Shown: positions 24,901-34,442 of the stretch, piece after piece
Layout: each line of letters begins with the position of its first letter
Position numbering within the stretch: position 1 is the stretch's first letter
Assembly: GCA_012517065.1 (NCBI GenBank)
Contig: JAAYVR010000051.1
Location: 1-34,873 of the forward strand
Direction: 5' to 3'
DNA from: Verrucomicrobiota bacterium
GTDB lineage: Bacteria; Verrucomicrobiota; Verrucomicrobiia; Limisphaerales; J093
Length of the DNA: 34,873 bases
Made by a program: the position numbers and the translations under genes
Notes under the pieces: model-generated
The model's database searches: none
Told to the model about the DNA's origin: nothing
What the model saw: the letters and a program-made list of their open reading frames with translations, nothing else

Positions 24901-26904
24901 GACGAATTTGAGACTTTGATGCTCAGGAATGGAGGCAATGATTGGAACAGGGGGATCATGCGGGACTATGCTTTGCAGGGGTTGGTATCGGGTCTGAATC
25001 TTGGGACACAAGCGGGCAGGCCGGTGCATGTCTTTCTCAATGGAGAGTACTATGGAATACTGAACCTGCGTGAATTTGCCGATGAGAACCACGTGACGGC
25101 GCATTTTGGTGTGTCGCGGGACAACATCGACATGGTATTCGGTGAACGCGAGGTTGTTGCGGGAGACATGGTTGACTACAACGGGCTGGTCTGGTTTGCG
25201 AGGGTGAACGACCTGCAAGATCCGGCCAAATACGCCGTTGCGACCAATTGGATCGATATAGACAACTACATCGACTACGAAATCACCCAGATTTACTGTG
25301 ACAACCGGGACTGGCCCGGAAACAACGTCTTATGCTGGCGTTCACGGACGGGGGATGGCCGATGGCGATGGATTGTGGATGATTTGGACGCGTGTTTTGA
25401 CGAACGCGATGCCGGTCCTTCTCGCAACACGCTTTCGGCTGCGTTGTGGGGAGAGCCATTTGGTCCCGCGGCGCAATCAGCGTTGGTGTTCAGGTCGCTC
25501 ATGAAGAACGCAGACTTCCGTTCGAGGTTTGTAAGCCGGTTCACGGAATTTCTGAACACACGCTTTCTGCCGGAGAATGTGATCGCAAGAATTGACGATG
25601 TGGAATCGGGGTTGACGCATGACGTGGACCGGCACATTGGGCGGTGGAAGAACAGCGGCGACTACAACTGGCCGGCGATCCAGAGCGTTTCGCAATGGCG
25701 TGAGAACGTCGAGCAGATGCGAACCTTTGCGCGGGCGCGTCCCGCATATGCGCGGAGCCATCTTGATTCCTTGTTGGAACTGGGCGGGACGGTTTCTCTG
25801 ACTCTGGATGTTGTGCCCAAAGGAGCCGGGACAGTTCGAATCGACAGGCTCCAGTTGGCTGAAGGACAGTTTCCGTGGTCTGGGTTCTACTTTCGAAAGC
25901 AGCCGGTTACGCTTCAGGCGATGGCGCAGCCGGGGTATCGGTTTGTAAGATGGCTGGGGGTTGAGAACACGAATGAAACTGTGAGTCTGCTGTTTGAAAG
26001 TGACGCTTTGGTCGCCGCGGAGTTTGAGACGGACGAAGAATACAACCTGAACAATCTCCGTCCTAAACCGCACGATTTGCGCTGGTCTGACTACGTTTTG
26101 ACCGGTTTTTCTGCAGCAGCTCCGGCGGGAACGTATCCGCCAAGCATGCTGTTCTACCAAACCCCGCGAAGCGATCCCGGATTGGATGTGCCGATGGAAT
26201 CCGAATGGACCTTGCCTTACAATCGGGATTCGCGCAGCCGCATCCGGGGCCTTGGAGAAATGGGTTTTTCGTTCGTGAACACAAGCGATCCTCAGCCGGA
26301 GCCGGGTTCGGGTTTTCTGGGCGCGGCGGTTCTTTCGCTTCGTACGACGGGCCTGACCAACATTCAGGTTTCATGGGTGGGAGGGACGGTGAACCCGAAC
26401 AGCCGTGTTTACGCGATCCGCCTGCAGTACAGGCCGGGGGTCTTCGGGGATTTCAGGGACGTGTTTGATGAAAGCGGCCAGCCAGTTGAGTATGTGCGTA
26501 GCGAGATAATTGGCGATTTTCGAGACATTGGACCGGTGACATTGCCGCCGGATGCGGACAATTGCCCCGTTGTTCAACTGCGGTGGAAATACTACTTCAT
26601 TCCCACGGGCGCAAGCGGAGCGCGTGCGGAGCTGCGGATCGATGACATTCAGGTGCGGCCCGGGGCCGGACGGCGCTCGATTGTTTTGTTGTCGTGCGGC
26701 GCAAGACCGAACCAACGGTTTTGGGCGAGTTATCTTGCCATGCCTGGCGAGACGGTGGAACTGCTGGCGTCGAGCGACCTGATAGAATGGACGTCAGTTC
26801 GGGTTCTGAAGGCGGATGCGGCCGGGAGGATAGAGTTCGAGGATACGATCTCACCTGCAGTGTCGCATCGGTTTTACCAACTGCGAAGGTTAGCATGGAA
26901 CTAG
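21955..26904 (+). CDS. Giant secreted LTD/LamG-like/CotH protein (1649 aa)
   Basis: A signal peptide (about 1-25, FWGFAWLFMAALVAAS) is followed by a lamin-tail domain (about 28-105), three LamG-like (concanavalin-like) segments of which only the second is complete (about 123-160 truncated, 168-370, and 400-550 lacking its first part), a chitobiase C-terminal-type domain split into two halves (627-665 and 840-875) by an inserted beta-rich domain (666-838), a CotH-type domain (about 878-1270), a bacterial-repeat domain (about 1280-1360), and a C-terminal beta-sandwich ending in ASSDLIEW...RFYQL. CotH-specific text includes GGNDWNRGIMRDYALQ near 993-1008 and DNRDWPGNNV and DDLDACFDE near 1116-1150. 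CotH of Bacillus is an atypical kinase of spore-coat proteins; whether this domain is active is unknown. LTDs probably mediate binding. It overlaps the next gene by 10 bp. Confidence 0.88.
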   Translation: MRLPPTARFWGFAWLFMAALVAASGYGGVELNEVMPADNSVLMDEDGDYPGWVELVNKGSESIDLANYGLSDAPHDLFKWVFPSVRVEPGGTVLVFTSGKNRRIPPGMAATPTNAAIVPNEIAGLALWLDATDKRSVVLEDGKVAVWKDRSGRVPPQAQVEPKKPDAFDGLCLWFDAADAKTLTVDNGQIARWEDKSGAGNHAVQDNRGAQPVLRTDSASGLSVVYFDGQERYLSFPRLEELRTVFWVGRESPEAPEGYRPLLGDEITYDFHRGDSGQIYWSYAATRAATGGAMTWLNGELVVPTMVALPSEMNLVTTVASTPLRASTLSTDRYLAGRCWWGDIAEVIGFDRVLTDEERQSVEKYLQEKWHLARPPVYESYDAFQTSAGRRPEYRMDAFTGLPHLWFDGEDDGLQFPRLANIRTVFWVAKADRTALTHYRPMLGDTVFYDFHPGEARLLFGVFNASEAVIYGRLRLNGEATRPDATRLPSNWSVLSLVTGADCRANTLAWDREMTDRCFAGGFGEVIIYDRELSEAEVDGIEAYLQQKWMLPMCALHASFSLSPDGGSIYLTSPDATVIDQLTFPQMSGTCSFGKPSAGSGQTKAFFDTPTPGSANPERGYVGICPEPIVTPNAGLFQESVAVVVESGEPRCRYYYTLDGSEPLEPGGEWKDEIWMDDAVPAGASSFVDGGDDWSWVRTPSPISGFKAHRSKASSGLHMHGFTGANYLLRTVKGDRLFVHVFVDPEALPSEIMVQWYADGSWRRAFWGQDKLRYGPTDSAENYRVGSIPEVGKWVRLEVPAAALGLEDASIDGMAFCLYDGAAWWDSAGRSSTNITRAMLYTEPLVLTKTAVVRFRAVAPGYIPSRVVTRTYLVDFGGSLPVVSIATAPADLVSERSGILVAGADASSMPPYYGANFWRRWEKAVNAELIDPSSTNTFNQVVGLQVHGNYSRSAPQKSLELHARKRYGLGKIRCPVFPGIAVDEFETLMLRNGGNDWNRGIMRDYALQGLVSGLNLGTQAGRPVHVFLNGEYYGILNLREFADENHVTAHFGVSRDNIDMVFGEREVVAGDMVDYNGLVWFARVNDLQDPAKYAVATNWIDIDNYIDYEITQIYCDNRDWPGNNVLCWRSRTGDGRWRWIVDDLDACFDERDAGPSRNTLSAALWGEPFGPAAQSALVFRSLMKNADFRSRFVSRFTEFLNTRFLPENVIARIDDVESGLTHDVDRHIGRWKNSGDYNWPAIQSVSQWRENVEQMRTFARARPAYARSHLDSLLELGGTVSLTLDVVPKGAGTVRIDRLQLAEGQFPWSGFYFRKQPVTLQAMAQPGYRFVRWLGVENTNETVSLLFESDALVAAEFETDEEYNLNNLRPKPHDLRWSDYVLTGFSAAAPAGTYPPSMLFYQTPRSDPGLDVPMESEWTLPYNRDSRSRIRGLGEMGFSFVNTSDPQPEPGSGFLGAAVLSLRTTGLTNIQVSWVGGTVNPNSRVYAIRLQYRPGVFGDFRDVFDESGQPVEYVRSEIIGDFRDIGPVTLPPDADNCPVVQLRWKYYFIPTGASGARAELRIDDIQVRPGAGRRSIVLLSCGARPNQRFWASYLAMPGETVELLASSDLIEWTSVRVLKADAAGRIEFEDTISPAVSHRFYQLRRLAWN

Positions 26905-29900
26905 GTGCAACAAGGGCTGGTTTGAGCCACGGGCTCTTTCGGATTAGGCTGTTTGAACGTGCCATCGCCGGAGCGGTTTTGGCCATGGTTTTGGCAGGTG
27001 CGTGTGTTGACGCAACTGGTGGGGACATTGTTATCAGTGAGGTAATGTATCAACCGGCGTCTTTCGATGCGCGCGAGGAGTACATCGAGCTGTATAATCG
27101 AGGCGCTGTCGGTTACAATCTCAACGGGTGGAAGATAACGTCCGGCGTTCGGTTTGCATTTCCGAATGTAGTCTTGATGCCGGGCCAATACCTTGCAGTG
27201 GCAGCGGACCTTGACAGGTTTCGTGCGGTTCATCCCGGGGTAACCAATGTTGTCGGCGGGTGGGAAGGCCGTTTGGGGAACAATCGCGAGACGATCACTC
27301 TTGTCGATGCATTTGGGAAGAAGCAGGAGTCCTTAACCTATGCCAATGAGGGGGATTGGGCGCAGCGGCGGCGTGGTCCTGACGACAAGGGGCATCGGGG
27401 TTGGGTCTGGTACGCCGCGCATGATGGGGGCGGCTCATCGCTCGAGTTGATCAATGTGCAGTTCACAAACCAAGAGGGACAGAATTGGGAAGCCAGCCTT
27501 GTTCCAGGGGGCACACCAGGCAGGCCCAATTCCGTCGCGCGGACAAACATTGCGCCAATCGTGCGAAATGTCGCGCATGCTCCGGCCGTTCCCCGGTCAA
27601 CCCAGCCCGTGACAATAACAGCGCATGTGCTGGACGAATCGCCGGTTGGCGTGGAGGTGTACTTATTCCATCGTGTGGATGGTTCACCTCTGTTCGAGCA
27701 GGAGCGCATGTGGGATGACGGCAAACACGGTGATGGCGCGCCCGGCGATGGTTTGTACGGAGTTGTTCTGCCTCCCCAGCCGGCAGACACAGTGGTGGAG
27801 TTTTACGTCAGCGCGACAGATTCGGCCAGCAACAGGCGCACGTGGCCTGCGCCGGTCCAGCCGGAGGGCACACAATCTGCGAATTGTCTTTATCAGGTTT
27901 CGGATGAGATTGAGCCTGACGGCCGGCCATTTTATCGGCTGGTAATGACCGAAGCTGAGCGGCTTGAGCTGGCTGAGATCGGCCAGATGCCGTGGTACTG
28001 GAGCAGCGATGCCCAAATGAACGCCACGTTCATCAGCACCGAGTTCGGCGAGACCGACGTGCGGTATCTTGCTGGTTTGCGCATGCGCGGGACGACCTCT
28101 CGGGACCCTTCGATTCCCGCCAAGAGCCGCCGAGTTAATTTCCCGCACGACCGTCCGTGGCGAGGGCGTCTTGCTATAAGCTTGAACGGATTGAATCCGC
28201 ATTCGCAGGTGTTGGCGGGCGCATTATGCAGGCTGGCCGGAGTGCCTGCGGCAGAAGCGCGGTTTGTGAGAGTCCGTGAGAACAACCGTCAGATCACGCC
28301 CGGTGATGTATTGCCGTATGGTTGGCATGCAGAGGTGGAAGTAATTAGCAACGAGTTTGTATCGCGCCAATTCCCTTTTGACCCGAACGGCAACCTGTAT
28401 CGAGCTGATGGGGGGAACCTCGAATACCTCGGGGAAAACCCGAGCAATTATGTGTATATCGTGACGTCCACAGGGGCGCGCTATGCAAACTATTCAAAAG
28501 AAACCAATGTAAGCGAGGACGACTGGTCTGACTTGATATCGCTGACTCGCGTTTTGAACGCCACGCCAGCTTCGGAATATGCGCAGGCTGTGCAAAGCGC
28601 TGTGGATGTCGATGAATGGCTCCGGTATTTCGCCGTTTTTACAATGCTCGCCAGCACTGAGACTTCGCTCGCGACCGGGAGCAACGGCGACTTCAGCCTC
28701 TACAGCGGCAGAGTTGATCCGCGTTTCAAACTGGTGGCGCGAGACCTTGATTCGACCTTCGGGATGGAAGGTGGTTTGAATGTCGAAATCTATCGTGCGA
28801 CCAACAATGTGGCCGTGAATAGATTCCTTACCTGTCCCGAGTTCGGCCCCAAGTACAACGCTGAACTCAGGCGTTTGAGCGACACACTTTTCGAACCCGG
28901 ACAGCTTGGGTTGATTATCGACCGTCTTCTTGCCGATTACATGCCGGCTGCTGTGGTGTCGGCAATGAAAGACTTCGGCGCAGCGCGACGCGCGTTTGTC
29001 TTGAGCCAGATTCAATCATCAATGTGGGTTTCCTCCAGTCTGCCCATTGTGAACTGGCACATGCGAACAACGGTCCCTTCAGTGACGCTGTATGGTGCTG
29101 TGGATGCGAGCCGGACATCCAAGGTGCTGGTTGGGGGTCGTGAAGCGACGCTCAACGCGCTGACCGGCATCTGGTCCATTGATGGAGTTGAGTTGCTGCC
29201 CGGTGTCAACAGAGTGTTGGTCTGCGCGTTTGACAGTGCCGGCGTCGAGGTGGACCGACAGCTTGGCGCCATCTGGTACGACACCGGGCGCAGCACGAAG
29301 GTCTCCGGCCAGCTCGATTCAAACACGTTATGGGAGGCAACAAAGGGGCCCTACCTTGTCAGTGGTGACGTCGTTGTCCCGGCCGGGATCACTCTGAGAA
29401 TCGGGCCGGGAACGTCGGTGTTCGTCGAACAGGACAAACGCATCGTTGTTCGTGGCCGGTTATTGGCAGAGGGCAGTGCAGACAAGCTGATACGGATGAC
29501 ACGGCCGCCTGCGGCGAGTTATAATTGGGGCGGGATTGTTTTCGAGAACGCGACCAATCAGAGTTCTCTCAAGTATGTTGAGATGGCGTTTCTGTCGAAG
29601 CCGGCGATTACGTTGACGAATTCGAGCCTGCTTGTTGAGGATTCGTCATGGGACGCAATCACCGCCACGACCATTGTTACCTACGATTCTTCCCTTATTG
29701 TGCGCCGTTCGAAATTCCCCGCTGTTGCATGGACGGAAACAGTCAGTGGCTTGGGCATTCCTGCGGGTGGCCAGGTGATATTTGAGGGCAACTATTTTGC
29801 CGCGCCGACCGGCTATGCAGACGTGATTGATTTTACTGGCGGGCATCGGCCGGGTCCGATCCTGCAGGTTTTGGGCAACACGTTTGCAGGCGGCGGTGAC

Positions 29901-32669
29901 GACGGCCTTGACCTTGACGGGACCGATGCGCACATCGAAGGCAATGTGTTCATGCATTTTCACAAGAACAACGATACCTCGAGCGAGTCGAGCGCCATCA
30001 GCAGTGGCAGTTACAATGGCGAGACCAGCTCGATAACAGTGGTGCGGAACGTGTTTTTCGACAATGACTATGACATTATTCTGAAAGACTGGGCGCGGCT
30101 TGTTGCTGAGAATAACACCTTTGCGGGAAGCAAGTATGGTTCGCTCTGTTTCAAGGAACCGCTCCGTCCATTCGAGAATCCACCTGCATCCGTTTTGGCC
30201 GATGGGTGTATATGGTGGAATCCGCCAGTGGTGATGGCTTATCTGGACACGAACCTTGTGACGACAGGCGCCATCGAGGTTTCTGTAATTAGGTCGATTC
30301 TACCACAATCAGGTCCATGGAGCGGTGCGGGCAATGTCAGTGCAAACCCAAGGTTTGCGGATGAACAGGGCGATTTCCATTTGTTGCCGGGGTCGCCGGC
30401 GTGCGGCACCGGGCCTCTCGGTCTTGACATGGGTGCGTACGTTCCTGCCGGAACAAGGATTGTGAGTGAAGTGGCGGCTGAAACATGGCGTACAGATGCG
30501 AGTTTCATAATCGGTGGCCCGGGCATTGTCGCATACAAGTACCGGGTTGATGGTGGCCCGTGGAGCGAAGAACGACTCGTGAGGCAACCAGTCCAGGTGA
30601 GCGGATTGGCCAACGGCCGTCATGTTGTCGAGGTGATTGGCAAGAACTCCGCCGGCGTTTGGGAGGAAGAGGTTCGGCCCGCCGGGTCGGTTCCGTGGAC
30701 GGTAAACAGGCTGTTGCGCCGCATTCGAATCAACGAAGTCCTCGCTCAGAACAATGGTGTCGCCTCGATGTACGATCGATATCCTGACCTCGTCGAGCTT
30801 TACAATGACAGCCCGGACTTATGCGATCTGTCAGGGATGAGTTTGACTGATGATCCGATTGCACCTCGAAAGTTTGTTTTTCCATCGGGGGCTGTGATTG
30901 CGCCAGGGGGGTATCTTGTTATTGCGGCAGACAGCCGCAGCGGAGATCAAGGGTATCACCTTGGCTTTGCTCTTGATGCGAGCGGGGACGGGCTTTACTT
31001 GTATGATCGGCCCGAGAATGGCGGGCGGCTGTTGGACCGTGTTGTTTTTGGGCTTCAGATTGCGGATTTGTCGATTGGAAGGTTGGATGATGGGAACTGG
31101 GGGCTCACACTGCCAACATTTGGCGGTCCGAATGTTGCACAACCGGTGGGCGACGCGCGGCGACTTCGTATAAACGAATGGCTTGCAAACCCCGGCGCCT
31201 ATCAGCCGGACGACTTTGTCGAGTTGTTCAATCCCGATACGTTGCCAGTGGCGATCGGCGGGCTTTGTTTGACGGACGAACCGGTTGGTGCGCCTTGTCG
31301 TCACAGCATCCACCCGTTGAGCTTTGTTCCGGCGATGGGATTTGCTGTGTTTATTGCAGATGGGAGAGCGGACGGGCCGGCAGATCACCTTTGTTTCAGG
31401 CTCAACTCGAGACAGGGCATGATAGCTTTGTTCTCTGATCGGGGGGAGTTGATTGACGTTGTGATTTATGGGCCGCAAGCTCCGGGTAGTTCGGAAGGGC
31501 GAAACCCAAGTGGGTCAGACGAGATTCGGACCTTTGCTGTGCCAACGCCAGGAAGCGATTCGCCGCCTGTTGTGAACCCCGATGCGGTTGTCATCAACGA
31601 AATCATGGCAAACAATCGGTCGTATTTCGATGACTCAGGCGCGTTGCGAGACTGGGTTGAGCTCTACAACAAGTCCGGGCAGGTCGTTGACCTTGCCGGG
31701 CTTGGCCTTACGGACCGGCTTGACCAGCCGTACCGGTGGGCGTTTCCGCCCGGAGCAACCATCCAGCCAAACGGGTATTTGGTGGTTTATTTTGATTCGC
31801 AGACGGCACCGTCCGCAACGAACACCGGATTCGGTCTCTCCGCCAATGGCGATGCGGTGTACATGTTCGACAGGCCGGGCGCGGGGCCGACGCGTGTCCT
31901 AGACTCGGTCGAATTCGGAGTGCAAGCCGCTGATTTCACCATCGGACGAATCATGGACGGGCCGGGAGCATGGACCCTCAACCAGCCGACACCGGGGCGC
32001 CCCAACAAAGCTGCGGCCATGGGCGGTGCGGAAGACCTTCGCATTAACGAATGGATGGCAAATCCGCTGCCGGGCGATGAAGATTGGATCGAGATTTACA
32101 ACTCATCCGCACTACCTGTTGCCATTGGCGGGCTTTATCTCACCGATAACCTCGCGGAACCGTTCAAGTTTTCAATCAGGCCATTGTCATTCATTGGAGT
32201 TGGACTTTCGGCATTTCAGTTGTTTGTGGCCGATGGCAACGAAACCGCAGGAGCGGAACACGTTAATTTCAAGCTTTCGGCTGGGGGAGAATCGATTGGG
32301 CTTGCGGACAGCGAAGGGCATTTCATTGATTCTATTGTTTTCGGTGCACAGGAAGAAGGAGTATCCGAGGGAAGGTACCCTGACGGCTCAGGGACAATCA
32401 TATCTTTCGGTCTCAACCCGACGCCGGGCTGGCGAAACAACCCTGTGGCGGGGCCAAACCTTGTCTTGTACCTGCTGAAGACAGGCGATGTGATGCTCCG
32501 GTGGAATTCGCGTCCGGGCCAGAAGTTCCAAGTTCAATCGACGCTGTCGCTTGCCAACCCGCAATGGGAGACGTTGCGGACGATTGATGCTGCCGACAGA
32601 GAAACGGTCTTGGTTGTTCCACCGGAGGATGGGGCATCTTGCTATTACCGAGTGCTTGTCATGCGCTAG
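26895..32669 (+). CDS. Giant secreted LTD/CotH/beta-helix protein (1924 aa)
   Basis: The ATG lies inside the last codons of the preceding gene, a 10-bp overlap that suggests translational coupling; the in-frame start at 26694 is in the neighbour's coding region and is rejected. Signal peptide about 1-42 (AIAGAVLAMVLAGACVDA). Then one LTD (about 44-212), an Ig-like domain of the choice-of-anchor type (about 220-335, with DDGKHGDGAPGDGLYG), a divergent CotH-like domain (about 345-710, including ARDLDSTFGMEGG), a right-handed parallel beta-helix (about 815-1185, with GGGDDGLDLDG), a short Ig-like domain, and four LTDs (1275-1415, 1421-1555, 1562-1705, 1712-1846). A final beta-sandwich with VQSTLSLANPQWETL ends in YYRVLVMR. 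The protein is probably a long surface or extracellular scaffold. No anchoring signal such as PEP-CTERM is visible. Confidence 0.88.
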   Translation: MELGATRAGLSHGLFRIRLFERAIAGAVLAMVLAGACVDATGGDIVISEVMYQPASFDAREEYIELYNRGAVGYNLNGWKITSGVRFAFPNVVLMPGQYLAVAADLDRFRAVHPGVTNVVGGWEGRLGNNRETITLVDAFGKKQESLTYANEGDWAQRRRGPDDKGHRGWVWYAAHDGGGSSLELINVQFTNQEGQNWEASLVPGGTPGRPNSVARTNIAPIVRNVAHAPAVPRSTQPVTITAHVLDESPVGVEVYLFHRVDGSPLFEQERMWDDGKHGDGAPGDGLYGVVLPPQPADTVVEFYVSATDSASNRRTWPAPVQPEGTQSANCLYQVSDEIEPDGRPFYRLVMTEAERLELAEIGQMPWYWSSDAQMNATFISTEFGETDVRYLAGLRMRGTTSRDPSIPAKSRRVNFPHDRPWRGRLAISLNGLNPHSQVLAGALCRLAGVPAAEARFVRVRENNRQITPGDVLPYGWHAEVEVISNEFVSRQFPFDPNGNLYRADGGNLEYLGENPSNYVYIVTSTGARYANYSKETNVSEDDWSDLISLTRVLNATPASEYAQAVQSAVDVDEWLRYFAVFTMLASTETSLATGSNGDFSLYSGRVDPRFKLVARDLDSTFGMEGGLNVEIYRATNNVAVNRFLTCPEFGPKYNAELRRLSDTLFEPGQLGLIIDRLLADYMPAAVVSAMKDFGAARRAFVLSQIQSSMWVSSSLPIVNWHMRTTVPSVTLYGAVDASRTSKVLVGGREATLNALTGIWSIDGVELLPGVNRVLVCAFDSAGVEVDRQLGAIWYDTGRSTKVSGQLDSNTLWEATKGPYLVSGDVVVPAGITLRIGPGTSVFVEQDKRIVVRGRLLAEGSADKLIRMTRPPAASYNWGGIVFENATNQSSLKYVEMAFLSKPAITLTNSSLLVEDSSWDAITATTIVTYDSSLIVRRSKFPAVAWTETVSGLGIPAGGQVIFEGNYFAAPTGYADVIDFTGGHRPGPILQVLGNTFAGGGDDGLDLDGTDAHIEGNVFMHFHKNNDTSSESSAISSGSYNGETSSITVVRNVFFDNDYDIILKDWARLVAENNTFAGSKYGSLCFKEPLRPFENPPASVLADGCIWWNPPVVMAYLDTNLVTTGAIEVSVIRSILPQSGPWSGAGNVSANPRFADEQGDFHLLPGSPACGTGPLGLDMGAYVPAGTRIVSEVAAETWRTDASFIIGGPGIVAYKYRVDGGPWSEERLVRQPVQVSGLANGRHVVEVIGKNSAGVWEEEVRPAGSVPWTVNRLLRRIRINEVLAQNNGVASMYDRYPDLVELYNDSPDLCDLSGMSLTDDPIAPRKFVFPSGAVIAPGGYLVIAADSRSGDQGYHLGFALDASGDGLYLYDRPENGGRLLDRVVFGLQIADLSIGRLDDGNWGLTLPTFGGPNVAQPVGDARRLRINEWLANPGAYQPDDFVELFNPDTLPVAIGGLCLTDEPVGAPCRHSIHPLSFVPAMGFAVFIADGRADGPADHLCFRLNSRQGMIALFSDRGELIDVVIYGPQAPGSSEGRNPSGSDEIRTFAVPTPGSDSPPVVNPDAVVINEIMANNRSYFDDSGALRDWVELYNKSGQVVDLAGLGLTDRLDQPYRWAFPPGATIQPNGYLVVYFDSQTAPSATNTGFGLSANGDAVYMFDRPGAGPTRVLDSVEFGVQAADFTIGRIMDGPGAWTLNQPTPGRPNKAAAMGGAEDLRINEWMANPLPGDEDWIEIYNSSALPVAIGGLYLTDNLAEPFKFSIRPLSFIGVGLSAFQLFVADGNETAGAEHVNFKLSAGGESIGLADSEGHFIDSIVFGAQEEGVSEGRYPDGSGTIISFGLNPTPGWRNNPVAGPNLVLYLLKTGDVMLRWNSRPGQKFQVQSTLSLANPQWETLRTIDAADRETVLVVPPEDGASCYYRVLVMR

Positions 32670-32791
32670 GAAGTCGGTCAGAATTGTGGAAGTTGTGACC
32701 GGAAACGCCGCGGCCTTGGATGCCGGGAGACAGAGCTTGCCTTTCAGGCAAGAACGATGCGCGCGGCGTTGCGGGTTGTTCTGATCGCGCC

Positions 32792-34225
32792 ATGGCCGGC
32801 TCAGTCGTTTCCAACAAGCATGCCGGGGTGGTCGTCAACGTCAGCGGACTTGGCGGCGTGCGGTTGATTCAGGCCATAGCCAGCAATCCCGAGACAGCCA
32901 TCTACCAGACGGATCATCCCGGAGTGATTGTCAAGCTGTTCGACCTCGACTGCGAAAAAGTCGATGAGATTGGCTACGGTCCTTTCATGAGTTTTCAGGC
33001 TGAACTGGCCAATTTCGAAGAAATCATTCACCTCGAATCGCTGCGTGATTTTGTTCCGGCGTATTTTGGGGCCAACATCGATTACGAGGCCAAGTACGCA
33101 TTCATTGCAATGGAGTATCTCGAGGGACAGAATCTCAGGCATTGGGCTGAGGAGGCGGCTGCAACCGGCTATGACCCTGAAGCGCTGGACAACCTCCGTC
33201 GTGCAACTCACGAGGTCTTGGCAATCCTCGACAGTTTTCATCGGCATGGACTGATCATGATCGATTTCAAGCCTGACAACGTGATCAGGTTGTCGAATGG
33301 CAATGTAAAGCTTGTTGATCTAGGCGCGTTTTTCACGCCTCGCCACAGGGCAAATGTTGCGAGTTTCCTTTACACGGCGACCCCGGATCATGCAGAGGTC
33401 CTGATCGACGCTTCGAACCTTCAGGCCGGTATCCCTCCAACCGTGGCTTCAGACGTGTTTAGCGCCGGCGTTGCTCTCTTCGAAATGGCCACGGGCAAGA
33501 CACGGCTCGCGCTCAGCGCGACAACGGCCGACGAAATGCTTTCCATGCCTGAAATATACAGATTCCGCGACACCCAGATCACGGACCTCTGGCGTGCCTT
33601 TCCACATCTCAAAAAGGACATGCCGCTGGTCCACACTCAACTGGTCGAAAGAAACATTCTTTTTTCGGAGGCGTGGCATTTGCTCAAAGCATACCTAGCA
33701 TCCAAAATGCCAGACTGGGAATCGCTCCCGTCAGAGCAGCGAGACGAGATTCTTCTTTCGACGGGAACAACTTTCATCCTCGAACAACTCCCGCCCGCCC
33801 TTGGCTGGCTTGCGCCGGCAATTGCGCGCGCGACCACGTTTCGCAGCATCCGGGCCAGAGATTTGCGCGAGCTCATAATCCTCCTTGGCAACCCTGCGCC
33901 AGACCATGTGCTGTCAGATGTGGCGGAACACTGCTTGTTGCTCAAGCACCTGCGCGGTCTGGGAATTGAACCTGATTTCGCTGCGCGCCTTAATACTTGG
34001 GAAGCGCGGCTCGACCGCGCCTCGGGGCATTGGGCCATATCGGCTCCATTGGTTGCGCGCGAACTCGGCGAGAACGCGCGGTTTGTGTTTCTGCGGCACG
34101 ATCATGCAGACCAAGAAGGACACACCTACTGGATCGCAGTCGATGAATCGGAAGCTTCACAGGTCGCACGGAGTGCTGCGACCATTGCCCGGTTGGCCAA
34201 AGACCACAAGTCGTGGCTGTGTTGA
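32792..34225 (+). CDS. Ser/Thr protein kinase-like protein with an unknown C-terminal domain
   Basis: 477 residues. The N-terminal half is a protein-kinase fold: Lys48 in VIVKLF (ATP-anchoring), FIAMEYLEGQNL as the hinge, the catalytic loop MIDFKPDN (157-164) keeping Asp158, Lys160 and Asn163 but with the usual HRD replaced by MID, DLG (176-178) in place of DFG, and ASDVFSAGVALFEMATG (219-235). Catalysis is thus plausible but the HRD change is notable. The Gly-rich loop is weak (GLGGVRL). The C-terminal part (about 280-477) has no recognised domain or membrane helix. It follows the giant proteins by 122 bp in the same direction and may be co-transcribed; its substrates are unknown. In-frame start at 32720 possible, but 32792 better fits the predicted domain. 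Confidence 0.8.
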   Translation: MAGSVVSNKHAGVVVNVSGLGGVRLIQAIASNPETAIYQTDHPGVIVKLFDLDCEKVDEIGYGPFMSFQAELANFEEIIHLESLRDFVPAYFGANIDYEAKYAFIAMEYLEGQNLRHWAEEAAATGYDPEALDNLRRATHEVLAILDSFHRHGLIMIDFKPDNVIRLSNGNVKLVDLGAFFTPRHRANVASFLYTATPDHAEVLIDASNLQAGIPPTVASDVFSAGVALFEMATGKTRLALSATTADEMLSMPEIYRFRDTQITDLWRAFPHLKKDMPLVHTQLVERNILFSEAWHLLKAYLASKMPDWESLPSEQRDEILLSTGTTFILEQLPPALGWLAPAIARATTFRSIRARDLRELIILLGNPAPDHVLSDVAEHCLLLKHLRGLGIEPDFAARLNTWEARLDRASGHWAISAPLVARELGENARFVFLRHDHADQEGHTYWIAVDESEASQVARSAATIARLAKDHKSWLC

Positions 34226-34442
34226 CCTTGGCCCAGAGTATTTCGCAGGCCGCCGTGACCGACAGCCACAGCGGACCCAGGAGCGGGACAGTGTCAGTCA
34301 GGCCCCTTGGTTCCGGCTGCGCCTGGCTGCATTGTTGTATTGAAAGGTCATTCGTATAGTTGGCTTGGACCGCCACAGGTCGCCCCTTGGCTCAGGCGTA
34401 AAGCACTGGCGTGCCACAATCAGGACCAGAAAGCTTTCAGTT

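Noticed and set aside
25477-26160. 227-residue minus-strand ORF opposite the first giant gene
   Set aside because: Antisense to the conserved CotH/bacterial-repeat region; no domain recognised.
26694-26894. Upstream start of the second giant protein
   Set aside because: It lies inside the coding sequence of the first giant gene and adds 67 residues without signal-peptide character; the signal peptide starts at 26895.
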